From contig CM041197.1 in assembly GCA_023078555.1 (NCBI GenBank), positions 7,348,842 to 7,412,841 of the forward strand: a stretch of 64,000 nt of DNA, in the 5' to 3' direction. Position numbers and translations under genes: made by a program. This document shows positions 11,534 to 24,561 of this stretch, one piece after another. This DNA comes from Ulva prolifera. Lineage: Eukaryota; Chlorophyta; Ulvophyceae; Ulvales; Ulvaceae. Position 1 is the stretch's first letter, and each line of letters begins with the position of its first letter. Under the pieces are notes generated by a model. It made no database searches and had not been told where the DNA came from. It was given only the letters and a program-made list of their open reading frames with translations.

Positions 11534-14121
11534 CACTACAAAGATGGTAGGCACACATGAATGTACACTTTGAATGCTCGTTGTGGTGAGTCGTGCAATC
11601 ATGTACATTTTGAAGACTGTTTGGATACATTTCAGTATATTCGGGAAATGTAAAAGTAGATTGTACATTAGATGCTCTCTCCAAGTGCACATGGCACGTA
11701 CATCCTTGGTACCTGATGGGGTCACGGAATGTACATTGCACGACCGCGCTTCCACGCTCCCATGTAATGTAAACTCTCTCGGCTGCGATGTGTACCGGTC
11801 GAGTGCTTTTTCGCCCCTCAGCCACAACCGCGCGATTTGCACTTCAACACGCGTCCACGCTCCGCCAGAGTGTACATGCTGGATGTACCTCTCGAGCACA
11901 TTCTGATGGAGTACGATTAACGCGCTGAGACATGGTCCCGTCTTGTCGGTATGCCTGTGTATGCCGTGGTTGGAGCTCGTCCAATCTGTGTGCTGCATGT
12001 CGGGAAATCCGACTCCATACATAAATGAGATACTATCATCCAAAAGTCTTGTACAATATGAACACTGTGTTGAATCAAGATGCTTTAACAGCTTGAACAT
12101 ATGGTGTACATTCTCAGACGTTGCAAGTAGTTCCGCGGCAGTTTCACAAACACGGAACGCAGGAATTAGTCAATCTCGCTGTCAATGTTTGACAATCTAC
12201 ATTCGGAATCCGTACGCTGCTGGAGAGGACCATGTAGCTGTCAAGCCAGTGCAGTTTACAGCGCATGCCGCTCTCAACAGGCGCACATCATGGACCCACT
12301 GAGACGATCCACAGTTCCACAATGTCAAAATGACAACCAGGTTGAAAGGTAAATTATAATCAATAGTAATGCCTAGCTGCGTTTTGTTGCTGACTGCAGC
12401 CATCGCTGGTCGACGTTGTGCTCAGGTTGTTGCTTCATTACCGTTTCATTCGCGGGTATGAAGCTCGCTACTGCTTGTTGCGACTGTAGCGCACGAAACA
12501 CGAGGAGCTTGACTGATTCAATGGGTTCTTGAAGCTGGTTCGCGGCACCTGCTGGTTTGACCGTTAACATTGACCACCAGTGTCCGCTGAACGTCGGGAG
12601 AAGACGCCATAATAACAAAATATGAAACCAGCACTCTGTAGAATGTCTGCAGTGATCATGTCCGGTGCGGTGACCATGTCATCACGTCGAATGGATGTGA
12701 GCATGTCGTGTCGGTTGTCGACGTGCGACCGCAGTCAGTTAGAAACATTATGCTGTATGGGCTGTAGCTAACATCAAGCAAGTGTACGATGATTTCCGAC
12801 AGTGCAAAGCGTAAGGCAGGTATTGTATTAGCATGCAATTGGACTTTCCGTCCCGGTCAGACTTGCGAGTAGTGCTCAGCTCCATGCGCATTTCAGTCCA
12901 AGCCGTCCACGTTTGTCTGAGCAAGTCTTGATATGTTCCTAGGAGTTGTCTATATTTGGTCGGGCGTAGCCTTTTCTTCCATTGCTGCATGGTCGCGAGC
13001 TCTCTTGCAGTGTTGTGTATGCTCAGTGCAACGTACCTACGCAGCTTGCCTGACCATGCCGCGTTCCGGTTTGTTCCGTTTGCGGTCGAATCGTGTGTCT
13101 TCATGGGCAAGGCTGCCGTGAGGTTCGTCGGTCAGTTGGGGGATGTGGCCGCTGCCAGTGGGCGCATCTCCAAAGGCGCGTTTGTCCAGTGGGCGCTGCG
13201 GGTGTTGTCGGTGTCATTGCAGCGCGGCAATGCGGATATGTATCGGAAGTCTGGGCTTGTCATCTCTCGGGAGCAAGGGTTGCAATATGATGCGGGCCTG
13301 GAGGACGCGATCCTGCCGGACTGATTTGTGAGTGCGGTTGTAGTGTTCGTGTGTGTGTGAGTGTATGTTGCAGTTGATTCGGATGAGATTCGGTTTCAGT
13401 GTTTGTTTTCTCCCGTTCACTCTTTTGTAAAAACCTACGCAGCTTATCATACACACTGCTCAGGCCGCTCCATGTATATGCGCTGCAGTTCATACGACAT
13501 CGAGTAATCTTTGTTGTGCCGAACATGTTTGGGCGGGGCAGTACGGGGTTTATCTCTAGATACTACAGCGTTGTGATTGGCCTGTACAGGTATGTACAGA
13601 AACTTGCAAACCACATGCTCCCGCCAGATATGTGGCCTGTCATAATGTACATCTTCGCTATGATATAGTGTGCCTCTGCAGTACACGAACACATATGCAA
13701 CAGTACACTATCCCGCAATTTGAAGCGTACACGAGCGCAAGAACTGTATAGATAATGCATCGATGATGCAAAGATTTTACCAAGTGTACACGATCTGACA
13801 ACTCGTGTACTCGACGTGTACGAGTCGGCGTTCCCTTGTGTACCGGCAAACAGTACAGTTTGCTCGCCCGCGTAGACACTCCGCGTACATTTCACCTGGG
13901 AGTGTACATTGCTGCTCACGGGCGATCAGGCCTGGCGGCAGCAAAAGGTACATTTCCTATCCTATACTGCACCAATAAAGCCGCAGAACGTACCTTTCAC
14001 ATGCACGAGTGCAAATGCCAGCAGACATTCGGTCTACATTAGCATGCCATTTGTGTTGCTGTTCCAAGGCAGAATCCCGCTCGAAAGTGTACATTCCTGC
14101 GTGCCTACCATCTTTGTAGTG
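11534..14121. mobile_element. Element D: non-autonomous CACTA transposon of a second family
   Basis: Ends are CACTACAAAGATGGTAGGCA at 11534 and its inverted partner finishing CTTTGTAGTG at 14121. The target duplication is CGG at 11531-11533 and 14122-14124. The terminal zones, about 600 bp on the left and 450 bp on the right, are packed with GTACATT/TGTACA motifs in both orientations. This is the subterminal-repeat arrangement that binds TNPA in En/Spm. No transposase gene is present. A LINE fragment at 13048-13432 landed inside it. It sits in intron 1 of gene T of element A, about 60 bp after the exon 1 donor. Confidence 0.9.
13048..13432 (+). mobile_element. 5'-truncated LINE-1 copy with 13-bp target duplication
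   Basis: Flanked by ACCTACGCAGCTT at 13035-13047 and 13433-13445. It is 82 bp longer at its 5' end than the copy at 1906-2208 and otherwise nearly identical. The open frame runs from the insertion start (PFAVESCVFMGKAAV) through GRISKGAFVQWALR to the stop at 13322-13324, and the 3' end is CACTCTTTTGTAAAA. The high identity of two differently truncated copies suggests recent activity of the source element. It is nested in element D, which is nested in element A. Confidence 0.85.
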
Positions 14122-16029
14122 CGGCATGACAGCGGCTCGTGATGGGCATGGGTGTCAGGGCTCCTGTCCCTTTGCTGTATCCTGCCTGCTCGCCCAAAGC
14201 AACTCTGATGTGTTGGGATTGTGTACAGCTGCCCCCACCGTCCGAAAGTGACTATGCCGAGGGCCTCGCACAATTTTCAGACGCCGACTCAGACACCTCA
14301 GACGCAGAGTCCATTGCCTTCTCCTCAGAGACGGACTACAGTTCAGACGAATCCGAGGTGTGTCCTCATCTTCCATTACATGCAATGCTGTGAATCCGCT
14401 CGTACTCCTCCGTGGGACTGGCCGGATCGTTGCACATGCAGGAGGCGGATGACGACGGCCCGCTCCCCACCACAGGGGCCCGGAAGGGCACGGGCGCCTG
14501 GTGGCATGACCAACGCATGAAACACATATACACTGGCAGCGCCCTCACCGTCCTCACGGTGTGCATGTGGATTGCCCAGTTGAAGAGCCTCTTTCGCATA
14601 CAAGACGTGGTCGTCGATACGTGGTGCAGGTTCATACCTTACCTCCTCCTACCCGATGGCAACTTTTTCCCCCCCTCCTTTCACCTCGTCAAGGCGGTGT
14701 TGGGTGTCCCGCCTGTTTCCTCTGTGACGCGCCACGTTTGTCCCCAATGCTGGAACTTGTTCCCCCCACTTGATCCGGGTGACCATCACCAGCATCTGGC
14801 GGACACCTGCGGAACCCCTGGTTGTTGTCATCAGCGATTCGATGTCGATCTCACAGGGAAGGGTGTCCCAGTGCGCTCAGCTTTCTTCTTTGGCGAAGAA
14901 GCCTCGCTGAAAGACCTCCTCCTGCAGCCGGGGCTGCTTTCGAGCGTACGGGAAGCCAGGGCAACATCTGTCAAAGACAAAAGCAGCTTCCTCAACTCCC
15001 CGGCTGGAAAGGCCCTCAACTTGGCGTGTGGGGGAAAAATCCTCAAGCCAAAGCATCGGGAGCTTGTCCTGCTGTTCAGCCTCGGTGCGCTCCATCTCCA
15101 CAACTGAGTAGGTGGCTATCAGGCACACCGAAAAGGCACGCATATGCCACTCCGCGAATTGAGACCCACAGCCACGTGTCCCGACAGTCGCGTCTCCTGC
15201 AGGGGGGGACGGGGCCCAGCTGTATGTCAACAAGCAGCATGGGGTCACCATCTGGGGGATCCGCCTGCTTGACCTGCCGCCCCATCTCTCAAGTACCAAT
15301 GTGGCCTGGATTCCCCTTGGAGTGGTGGAGAGGCCATCCGAACCGACGTGCATGGCCAGCATTCTGGAGTCCGTGATGGCGTTCTTCAAGAAGCATGATC
15401 CGGGCGCGCACTCACCTTGCCTGCCTCATCACTGCCGGGTGATGTGTACAGTTCCCGACCCCGTAGTGTCTGTCCCCGCCATCATGGGATGGCTTCAATG
15501 CAGGAGCTGGCGGAGAGGCACTCGAAATCACACTGCCTGGGGGCGAGGTACTGCACGTGTGGCCGGTGCTGTGCTGTGTGGAGGGGGATATCCCATGGCT
15601 GGAGAAACTTACCAACAGCATCGGCCACACAGCGAAGAGGGCATGTTTCAGATGTGCCCAAAACGGCGTGTGGCATTACCCCGCCAACACGGTCAGGTCC
15701 GTGGTGGTCACTTCCGTGTGTAAACACTTTCCTGCTAGTGCTGCCCCACGTACCTGTCCCGCTTACAATTGCTATCATGCATGCCACGGCGATGCAGGTG
15801 GATGGGACACCACCTCCCTCTGCATCAGCCCCTGCCCTGCTATGCCGACGGGCCTCTGAAAGGGACATCACTCCCCCCGCACTAGGAGAATGGCGACATT
15901 GCGAGACGGATCCGGATATCGTCCGACAGATTCCGAAAGCCCGTTACCTCTCCGTCACCTCTCCACAGCTTTCCGATGTCATCGGATGCGAGGTGCCGGA
16001 AGTGCTGAGGACTTTGAATGATTGGAATC

Positions 16030-17084
16030 CGCTCAACGGAAGGTAATTAGTTAACGCCACAAAACACAACGAGCACGTTCCGCCAACACGAACTTGGACA
16101 AGCTACCCAAGCACGACACTTGAGCACCGCGATGCTCTGCCTGCCCTACTGAACATAGATCGTGGTCGACACGCAATTACTTTGATGATCAACTTGCAAG
16201 TGACTCGTAGCTATGGCAGGCAAGACACAGTGTGAGGCTTTGCATCTGCATGTGGACACCCAGGCGCCCGGCTCGACAGAAGAGGCATCCGCAGTAACGT
16301 GCGAGGCTTGGCATAATCATTGGTCACTCTGTATACAAGTCTGCTTCGCGACGCCATGGCCATGGTGGCGGGGATCACTCACGCGCGGGAGAACATGTAC
16401 AGGCGTGAGCAGCGCACAAGGACACGCTTGGACGGCCTGGTCATGATAAAAAAGCAGGTAGTCCTGTAACATCCATGTGATCCAGACTCGGCCCCTTGTT
16501 CAGTGAGCCTGCACGGATGGCGCCCCATCAGAGGAACAACTGTTGTCGAGCGGGTAATGGCTGATGACTCGTCGACAGTTTAGCTTCAGGATAGCCGAGA
16601 GGGAAACAGAAACACCAATATAGTCTGCGAGTGTAGCTGAGGACTCAGTGAGCACAGGGAGGCCGCATCACCAAGCTCGTCCAGGTAGCGCTGTACGTAC
16701 ACTGTCTGGTATCAGCTGGAATTCTTGGACACAATTGCAAACCCCAATGGACATTACGTAGTCTTTTGAAATTGCAGCAGCAACAAGCAGCTGCTCTATG
16801 TAGATGCGGCTGGTTGTGGTCTCAGTAGGCCCGACTGATGCAAGGGGCATGCAGCCCCGTACCATCGAGGTGGGCGGTGTCAATGCCCCAGTGGATGTTG
16901 CTATAACCATGGATGTGATTACGTCGTCATTGCCACGCACAATGCCCTGGACACACATGTGCACATCGACCAGGCGGCTGATGCGTGTAGCATCATCATC
17001 ACCCCCACTGCAATGCGCGAGGGGGCAGAGGGCACAACACACAAACACCCGATGCCAATTTCAATCTGCTGCGGCTGTGATGGG
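16030..17084. other. Non-coding interior of element C, left part
   Basis: Only short unrelated open frames are present. No homologue in element A or B genes, no repeat structure and no structural RNA were recognised here. Confidence 0.5.
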
Positions 17085-18170
17085 CAGCATCACTTCCACC
17101 CCGTCAGAGGCTCTGCACCGCGTGCGGGGGCAGATGGCACAGCAGCACAGGAACACCAAGTGCCGCTGTGGCAGCTATGGATAGCGGCGCTGTCACCCCC
17201 TCTGCACCGCGTGCGGGGGCAGAGGCCACAACAGCACAGAAACGCTAAGTGCTGCTGCGCTGTGGCTGCGATGGATAGACTCGCTGTCACCCCCTCTGCA
17301 CCGCGTGTGGGGGCAGATGGTAGACTAGGACAGAAACACTAAGTGCCGCTGTGGCAGCTATGGATAGCAGCGCTGTCACCACGTCTGCACCGCGTGCGGG
17401 GGCAGAGCGGGGGCAGAGGCCACGACAGCACAGAAACACCAAGTACCGCTGTGGCTGCGATAGGCAGCATCACTGCCACCCCCTCTGCATTGCGTGAGGG
17501 AGCAGAGGCCACAACAGCACAGAGCACCAAGTGCTGCTGCGCTGTGGCTGCGATGGACAGACTCGCTGTCACCCCCTCTGCACCGTGTGCGGGGGCAGAT
17601 GGCAGACTAGGACAGAAACACTAAGTGCCGCTGTGGCAGCTATGGATAGCAGCGCTGTCACCACGTCTGCACCGCGTGCGGGGGCAGAGCGGGGGCAGAG
17701 GCCACGACAGCACAGAAACACCAAGTACCGCTGTGGCTGCGATAGGCAGCATCACTGCCACCCCCTCTGCACTGCGTGAGGGAGCAGAGGCCACAACAGC
17801 ACAGAACACCAAGTGCTGCTACGCTGTGGCTGCGATGGATAGACTCGCTGTCACCCCCTCTGCACCGCGTGTGGGGGCAGATGGCAGACTAGGACAGAAA
17901 CACTAAGTGCCGCTGTGGCAGCTATGGATAGCAGCGCTTGTCACCACGTCTGCACCGCGTGCGGGGGCAGAGCGGGGGCAGAGGCCACGACAGCACAGAA
18001 ACACCAAGTACCGCTGTGGCTGCGATAGGCAGCATCACTGCCACCCCCTCTGCATTGCGTGAGGGAGCAGAGGCCACAACAGCACAGAACACCAAGTGCT
18101 GCTGCGCTGTGGCTGCAATGGACAGCATCGCTGTCACCCCCTCTGCACCGCGGCCGGGGGTAGAGGACGC
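17085..18170. repeat. Minisatellite with about 70-bp subunits and 282-bp higher-order period
   Basis: Subunits carry CACCGCGTGCGGGGGCAGAG, a CACAGAAACACCAAGTGC-like block and GTGGCTGCGATGGATAG. Blocks of four subunits repeat with a 282-bp period (17343-17624, 17625-17906, then a third with a one-base offset). Because 282 is divisible by three, open frames run through the array, but the reading frames carry no other sign of coding. It lies inside element C. Confidence 0.85.
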
Positions 18171-18470
18171 GGTGTTGCTGACATCACAATGCATTGCCGA
18201 GCTATTACTGGTGTATTATGCAGCGACATAGCCACTGGCACACTTTACGCCTCTGCCAGCAGAGAGGGGGGAGGCCGCACCCTGCTCACCCGCACAAACA
18301 CGCATGCACGTCCATGGTGCACATCTGTACATGTACAGATGTTGCAACATCCCAGACAACGACAACCTGATCATGAGTGGCCAAAGACGATTTTGCCTGG
18401 CGGAGCGCCTCCTGACTTAAGGTGGCCGATACTCACAGAATGGCCTAGCTTCCTTTAAATTGAGAACGCG

Positions 18471-20070
18471 TACGCAGTACTATAGGCACAGCATCGCCCC
18501 TGTGGCTGCAGTACAGACTTTGGATGCAGAGTGTTGATAGGTAAAGTCTCAACTGCGTTCTAGCTACAACGGCGGGAACACCCAGGCCTTGCGACCATTA
18601 TGGAAAGGACAGTGTCAAGCAGCCACTGAGATGGCCATGCAGCGGCTGAGGGCAGTAAAGGTTGACAGCATGCATACAACTTCCTCCACTGACACGGTCA
18701 AACTGTGTCATGGCGATGCTGTGTACATTTGCTGCTAGCTATAGATAAAGGTACCTAATACGTATTATAAGGCATGTCTCAGCATATATGCTAAAAGGGT
18801 GTGAACAGCAATCTGCTTCGAGTTAGCACAGCAGCATTGCATGTACTACAATTTATTGCCACTTGTCTTGCATGTGAATGTTGATATCACTGCATCCAGT
18901 TGTAACACTAGAACGTACATGGCTCATATATACCGCCGTTGCTGCTCTGCTTTCGGTGTCGTCAATCATGTGGGGTTCATGCTAGCGCCAGAAGGCACCG
19001 TGAGGTCTGTGTAGTGGAGACCTGGGACTGTCAGCGTTGCGTGCATTGGTGGGTCCACAAACGCCACACACACGGCCATGCTGTTTATGCATGCATGCGT
19101 GCATGCGCCGTGCGGCGAGAACGCTCGCCAGTCCAGGTGCGATCTCCATGTGTGAGCTGTTAAGTTCTACACATTGCATCATGAGTACAAATGTATGATT
19201 AATCAACTGTTCTGTCGCAAGTCCTTGGAGTGCTATAGCGATGACATCAGGTCGATGTCGTACCTGTACTGCTTGTGCGGGCGCACCGACACGTTCATTG
19301 CAACGTAGCTTGAAGACTAGGGCGCCTGAAGAATCATTTAATCTCAGGCTGTGGGTATTGCTGTATCATGTGGAGTGAATCGTAAGCGGTTCTTTCACTA
19401 CTGGGCTGGCGTCTCCTTGTTAGCAAGCAACAGTCGCAGGCGTCATTGCCCCTGCGCAACTTCCGACATGCTCACTTCAAGAATGATACAAGGTATGACT
19501 TGAGTATATGTCTGACAGCGTCGTCGTGAACAATACTACCTTGCAAAGGCGTCGAAGACGCAGCTGCTGTGCCTATCGTCGAGGCGCACACATTGTTCTG
19601 TTCGAGATGGTGCCTTCTACCACTTTGGAACTACTTCGTATGCCAAATTCTGCTACGCTATCGCTTCGGATGTGCGATGGCGCCTGATTGCATGAAGCTT
19701 GTTCACCTTGCTTGTAGAGCGGCTGTCCGAGGTCATGTCCGTTCAACTCCGTGCCTTAGACAAACTTCAATTCTCAGATTACACATAAGCAGTAATTTTT
19801 CATGGCGCCTGTTTACTGCTGCTTCTTTGCTGCTCGATCTGGACCGTCGTGGTGCCCTTCATTTTCTCGGTTGTTGACCGGGTGCTTTTGCAGGTCACAA
19901 GTCGTCAGCATCTGCCGGTAAGAACACGCGTTCACGTGCAAGTTCACCGGGCTGGCCATGGGTTTGTGAATTCAAGCTCAATCGGATGAAATTGGGGTGG
20001 TGCGATCCTATAGCTATGCCGAGGGCATCCATCGTGGAGTGCATACGGATGGGGCATGTGCAAGGTAGAC
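18471..20070. other. Non-coding interior of element C, middle part
   Basis: A 1.6-kb stretch with no recognised gene, repeat or RNA. A 102-codon open frame at 19569-19877 has no supporting feature. The region joins the satellite to the palindrome array. Confidence 0.45.
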
Positions 20071-20074
20071 TTTG

Positions 20075-20645
20075 GCTGGAGTGGCCATTCGCGGAATGGC
20101 CACTCTGGTGCGGCGCGGCATGCATGAATCTGCAATTGCATGGCCCAGAGTGGCCATTCGCTGAATGGCCACTCTGGCGCGGCGCGGTATGCATGAATCT
20201 GCACTTGCATGGCCCAGAGTGGCCATTCGCTGAATGGCCACTCGGGCGCGGCGTGGCATGCATGAATCTGCGCGTGCATGTATCTTGAGTGGCCATTCGC
20301 TGAATGGCCACTCGGGCGCGGCGTGGCATGCATGAATCTGCACTTGCATGGCCCCAGAGTGGCCATTCGCTGAATGACCACTCTGGCGCGGCGCGGTATG
20401 CATGAATCTGCACTTGCATGGCCCAGAGTGGCCATTCGCTGAATGGCCACTCGGGCGCGGCGTGGCATGCATGAATCTGCACTTGCATGGCCCAGAGTGG
20501 CCATTCGTTGAATGGCTACTCGGGCGCGGCGTGGCATGCATGAATCTGCACTTGCATGGCCCCAGAGTGGCCATTCGCTGAATGGCCACTTGGGCGCGGC
20601 GCGGCATGCATGAATCTGCGCGTGCATGTATCTTGAGTGGCAAGT
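20075..20645. repeat. Palindromic array P1 in element C (eight units of about 70 bp)
   Basis: Eight copies of the palindrome with arms GAGTGGCCATTCG and TGAATGGCCACTC, each followed by a GCATGCATGAATCTGC spacer. The core is the same as in both arrays of element A but the spacer is different. The array lies 1.3 kb from the L-type end, comparable with the array 1.9 kb from the L-type end of A. Confidence 0.88.
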
Positions 20646-21580
20646 AGCGTAGTGACTACTTCGCAAGGTCTGACCATGTTTCTGTGCAGTTTACCATCCG
20701 AAGAAACCTCATCCCACCTGACAGTGAAGCGATGAAGCCGCCCGAGTAATAGGCATTCGAAGACGGACAGTTTGCATTAAAATGTTAGCAAAAGCATGGA
20801 CGGGGCCCTAGTTGTTATGGAGGGGACCGCGGACTCCCCCCCTGTGCAACATGACAACTTGAAGAGAGCGAACAGACTGGGAAGGTTGGTACCATCAGCT
20901 TTGATCATGACATGACCGCCTGAGCATGATGTGTGCAGGAAGTGATCAATGTATGGCTAGCTATCCGTAACCGCCTGCGCCGCCATTCAATGCAAACCGT
21001 TTGCAGGCTGAGTTGATAAAGGCCGAGGAATACTTGGTGGCATCGATTTGCCAACAGAGCGGGTATAGATGCCCACAGACTTCAAGAGTGAGGCAAGGCC
21101 GGCTCACAAAAACATACATCTTGTATGGTACATATTCATATCCTTTGCCCGATGTCAGCTATAGAGCATGTTACGCTGGTTTGGCAAAAGAGGTTGTGTG
21201 TGTTAATGGGGATGTGTCATGAATGTGTGTGTGTGACCCCGCGTGAAATTGGTGTGGTCTCCGAAATCAATGTAAGCAAACGAGGCATACAGTCTCTGGC
21301 GAGCTGCTTGTGTACAATGCTGTGCTCATGACGTGCAGACAAACGAAATATGACTCTTCAACTCGATACATAAATGTGTTGCCATCACCTCGAGCACTGT
21401 ACGAGAACATGACCTGGAAAGGTCAGCTTCACCCGCGCAAACGCATCATATATCATCCAGTGTACAATGCCAATCACGAACAGTCCGCGAATGGCGAAGT
21501 GTCCACACGTGCAAACATCACGAGCCATACTTGTCATATATCACAAGCCGAACGTCAGAAATCACCATATTTACAGCCAA
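20646..21580. other. Element C interior between array and right terminal region
   Basis: No gene was recognised. In element A the corresponding interval carries the last exons of gene D, but no match to them was seen here, so that part appears deleted or replaced. Confidence 0.4.
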
Positions 21581-24561
21581 GCCTGCGCATTCCGCCGCCC
21601 CGTGTCGGACGCCATACGGATACGAGACGGATCCGAAATTTAGTGCAACCGTCCGTTTCCTGTCCGTCGGATGCACAACGGAACTGTGATTTCGTCCGTC
21701 CAAACTCCGAGTGTGCTCCGAAGGCAGGCTAGCCACAAAAGGCGTGCCCCTGCGGCTTACTGGACGGGAAACGGATCATCCTACCTACCTCCGCCCCACC
21801 TCCGCAGCATCGCCCCGATAGTCCGTGCAACCTACGTCAGGCCTCCACCCAATCTCCGAAGGCACTCCAACTGCTCCTCCGTACACACTACGTCAGCTCT
21901 CCGATTCACCGTGTCGCCATTCTTCTAGTGCCGGAGGAAGAAGCGGCATCTTCAGCTGCAAACCCCCGGATGGTGCTTGGGAGTGTACAACCGGACACTG
22001 GTGGCAACCCGCCGCGGACCGCGTGGACCGAGCCCCAGCATGTGCAGCCCTGTTCCTGGGAGTCTGACAACCGCTTGAAGTACTCGGCGGCAGAGATCCT
22101 GGCGAGGGGCCAAAAGGGCGACAAGATTGCTGCTCAGGTGCAATTCCGTTGACAGTGTCATCGATTTCCATCTGTGCACATGCGGCCTACTCCCCTGCCC
22201 CCCCTCTGTGCGCCGCAACTCATCTTGCCAACCCCTCTGACACAGAACACGCGTCGTAGGTGATACGGCTCTTTTCTTGTGGTAACCTTGGCCAGGCCTG
22301 TGGTATTGCAGGTCCACGCACCAACCTTGAAACGCTATTGCGACCGGAAGACACCGAAGTCCAGGGCCAAGCTCGCCAAAGACGAGTACAAGCTACTGGA
22401 GTGAAAGGTTCTCCGCTCTTCAGTCTCCTCTCCTACTTCAAGTACGAGCACCCCCAGCCTGCTGCTCCCTGCCCTGCCCTTGAATTTGGAATTGATTATT
22501 AATTACGTTGTGACGTTGCAGTCCCTGCCATTTCTTCCGGCTCGGAGTGGCGCACGTGTTTCTGCTCGGTGTGCTCATGGACTTCTGGAACCAGTGGCTC
22601 CCTCCCCTGGGCCGGAAGAAGTCCAAGAAGGCGCCATTGGCGGGCCTCCGGGCCCTGTTCCGACTGCCAGAGGATGTCGTCAAGGCGATAGCTGCCAGAG
22701 CGCCCCACATCATGCAGTCCTCTCTTTTCAAGAAGGTGTACTCCGACATCACCAAGTGCGCAGTCCCATCGCCTGCACGCCCTGCTCGCATCCGAGGCTG
22801 CGCCACTTGTCGGACTGTTACTTGGACACGGGAACCATGTGCACTCCTGTTGAAGCAGCCCGTCTGAGTCAGGGTGACTGTTTGCGTAGGCACCGCAGTC
22901 GCTGGCTCATGGAAGACTGGCTGGCCTTCACCGAGACATTCTCGCTGTACCTCATGCACGATCTCCCGTGGAAAGCCTCCGAGAAACGCATACGCTGAGT
23001 GTTTGAGCAGTCGTGGGGGCTCCTGCGAGCAGGGGCCCTCTACTTTCTCAGATATGAAGAGGGTCAGCACACACCGGCCCGAATCACGGAAGCACAGCGA
23101 TTTATGCTGCAGTACGCCAAGCTGGCGGAGGAGACGTTTGAGGGCGCTGCTCTCAGCACGTACAAGCTGCATCTGGCAGCTTGTCACCTTCCGGATCAGG
23201 TGTGGTGCTGCGGTGCATCCTTCTTCAGTCTTGAATTCTGGATTGAGCGGATGGTCCAGCTCTTGAAGAGACTGATCAAATATCGATCGACTCGTTGCCC
23301 TGAACAAGTATACGTGAGCGATGAACTGCTGCGCCGCACATGTATGCGGCTGCTACATGATGCAGCTTCACTGACTGCTGCCATGACCTCACTGTCGGAT
23401 GCCATAGCGACGGAGAAACGCCGGCGGGCACGAACTCGCAATGGAAGATCCGCTGACGGGGATCAATCAGTTGACAGCGACCGGATCACCGGCAGGGTCG
23501 TCGGGGTGGGCAGGGCTCCTGCCCAGTCTGAGACAGCAGATGTCCTCCCCCTTGACTTCGTGGGAGATGAGCTGACAGGGTTGCCGTACCACCTCTTCCA
23601 TCAGGATTCCCTACAGGATGAGGGCTGGCCAACTCACTGTCGCCGGGGGGTTGGATATGCACGTCGCGTGGCCATCCACCGAGCTGTGGGCCTGAAGGTG
23701 GTTGGCACTGTTGATGAGGCTCGCCGTGAGGGTACAGTGACACTTCTGAAGTTCCACAAGATGCAATTCCGCGTTGCAGTCATGTTCAGCTGCGCACAAC
23801 AGTCTACGCAAGGGAAGAAAGACAACAAGTGGTGCCTCTTGAGGTACCTCATTGGGGGGGACGGGGACGGGGGTGGCGGGACAGTGACGTATTACGTCGG
23901 GGAACTGCAGTATTTCATGAGGGCGTGTCTGCAGCCCCGGGATGGCGTGAGTTGCGTGTCATGTGTTGCGGAACCAAACCCATTGTACATGGGGGTTGCT
24001 GATCTGTATAAATGCACCTTGCCAGCCACCCCGGGTGCCCGCGCCCCAGATCCCGTGTTGAAACGTCCCCCTGAGTTTTTCGGTGTGGCGGGTGCAAACA
24101 GGGGTTCTCGGGCGTATGGCGGCAGATACGTCGTAGACTTGGACGCAGTCCCATGCCAATTAGTTCCAGTCCGGAGGGGTGCACAAAGTGTGCAGTATTG
24201 GGCCACTGCGAACAAGGCTTCTGGCCGAACCGTGTAAAGCACTGGGGGCATCGTGTGCTCTCCCATTGATACTAATACGGCACATGCATAAGCAGATAAG
24301 TTGGCGCGCAGTCTCCGGCACTGTATGGCCACCGGTGCATTATCGGCAGCAGCCAACAGTCAATCGCCAAACGTGGTACGCGTGTAGCCACTTTCGCGCC
24401 TGCTTCGAGCATCGGCGACGGCTCCGACATCATGGTACCGGCACTGCGGATCGATTGAATAGATGTTAATAGTTAAATGTATGAGATACTGGATGACGGC
24501 GACGCGATAAGCTCGGTACAACACGCCCGCAGTGCTTAGATCCCCAACTTGGTTAGACAGG

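Larger units (their letters stand above)
15880..21930. mobile_element. Element C: 6.05-kb non-autonomous CACTA element, same family as A, inverted
   Basis: Starts CACTAGGAGAATGGCGACA at 15880 and ends with the partner of CACTAGAAGAATGGCGACA at 21930. The target duplication is CCG at 15877-15879 and 21931-21933. Its left end matches A's right end (R-type, about 150 bp) and its right end matches A's left end (L-type, about 340 bp), so it is an A-family member in reverse orientation. No convincing gene is left: the interior is a 1.1-kb satellite (17085-18170), unique DNA and a P1 palindrome array (20075-20645) near the L-type end, as in A. It interrupts exon 6 of A's transposase gene. It must have used transposase supplied from elsewhere. 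Confidence 0.92.
11079..24237 (+). pseudogene. Gene T of element A: Tnp2-family CACTA transposase, broken
   Basis: Exons match gene T of B: 11079-11471 (zinc finger), 14229-14357 (acidic), 14442-15084, 15203-15403, about 15504-15701, 15798-15879 joined after the insertion to 21934-22137, 22312-22441, about 22523-22755 and about 22891-24237. Catalytic-type motifs remain: GDGAQLY at exon 4 and EGDIPWLEKL with the CFRC zinc pair in exon 5. Damage: element C sits in exon 6; a base is missing near 22400 (frame shifts between LAKDEYKLL and VKGSPLFS); an in-frame TGA at 22996-22998 replaces a Leu codon; the exon 4 donor is GCGCGC where B has GTACGT; and the zinc finger has CLAY in place of CTKC. Intron 1 carries element D. 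The C-terminal region (LAACHLPDQVWCCG, FWIERMVQLLKRLIKY) resembles the DUF4218 segment of plant CACTA transposases. Confidence 0.85.

Noticed and set aside
19895..20666. Frames of 200-240 codons on the minus strand
   Set aside because: They are readings of the P1 array in C-element (ANGHSGPCKCRFMH-type repeats), not a gene.
7495..21930. A single 14.4-kb element between the two L-type ends
   Set aside because: These two ends match each other over 340 bp, but 21930 pairs with 15880 (CCG duplication, restoring an exon) and 7495 pairs with 52056 (CGG duplication). The 7495/21930 pair has no matching 3-bp duplication and would leave both other ends orphaned.
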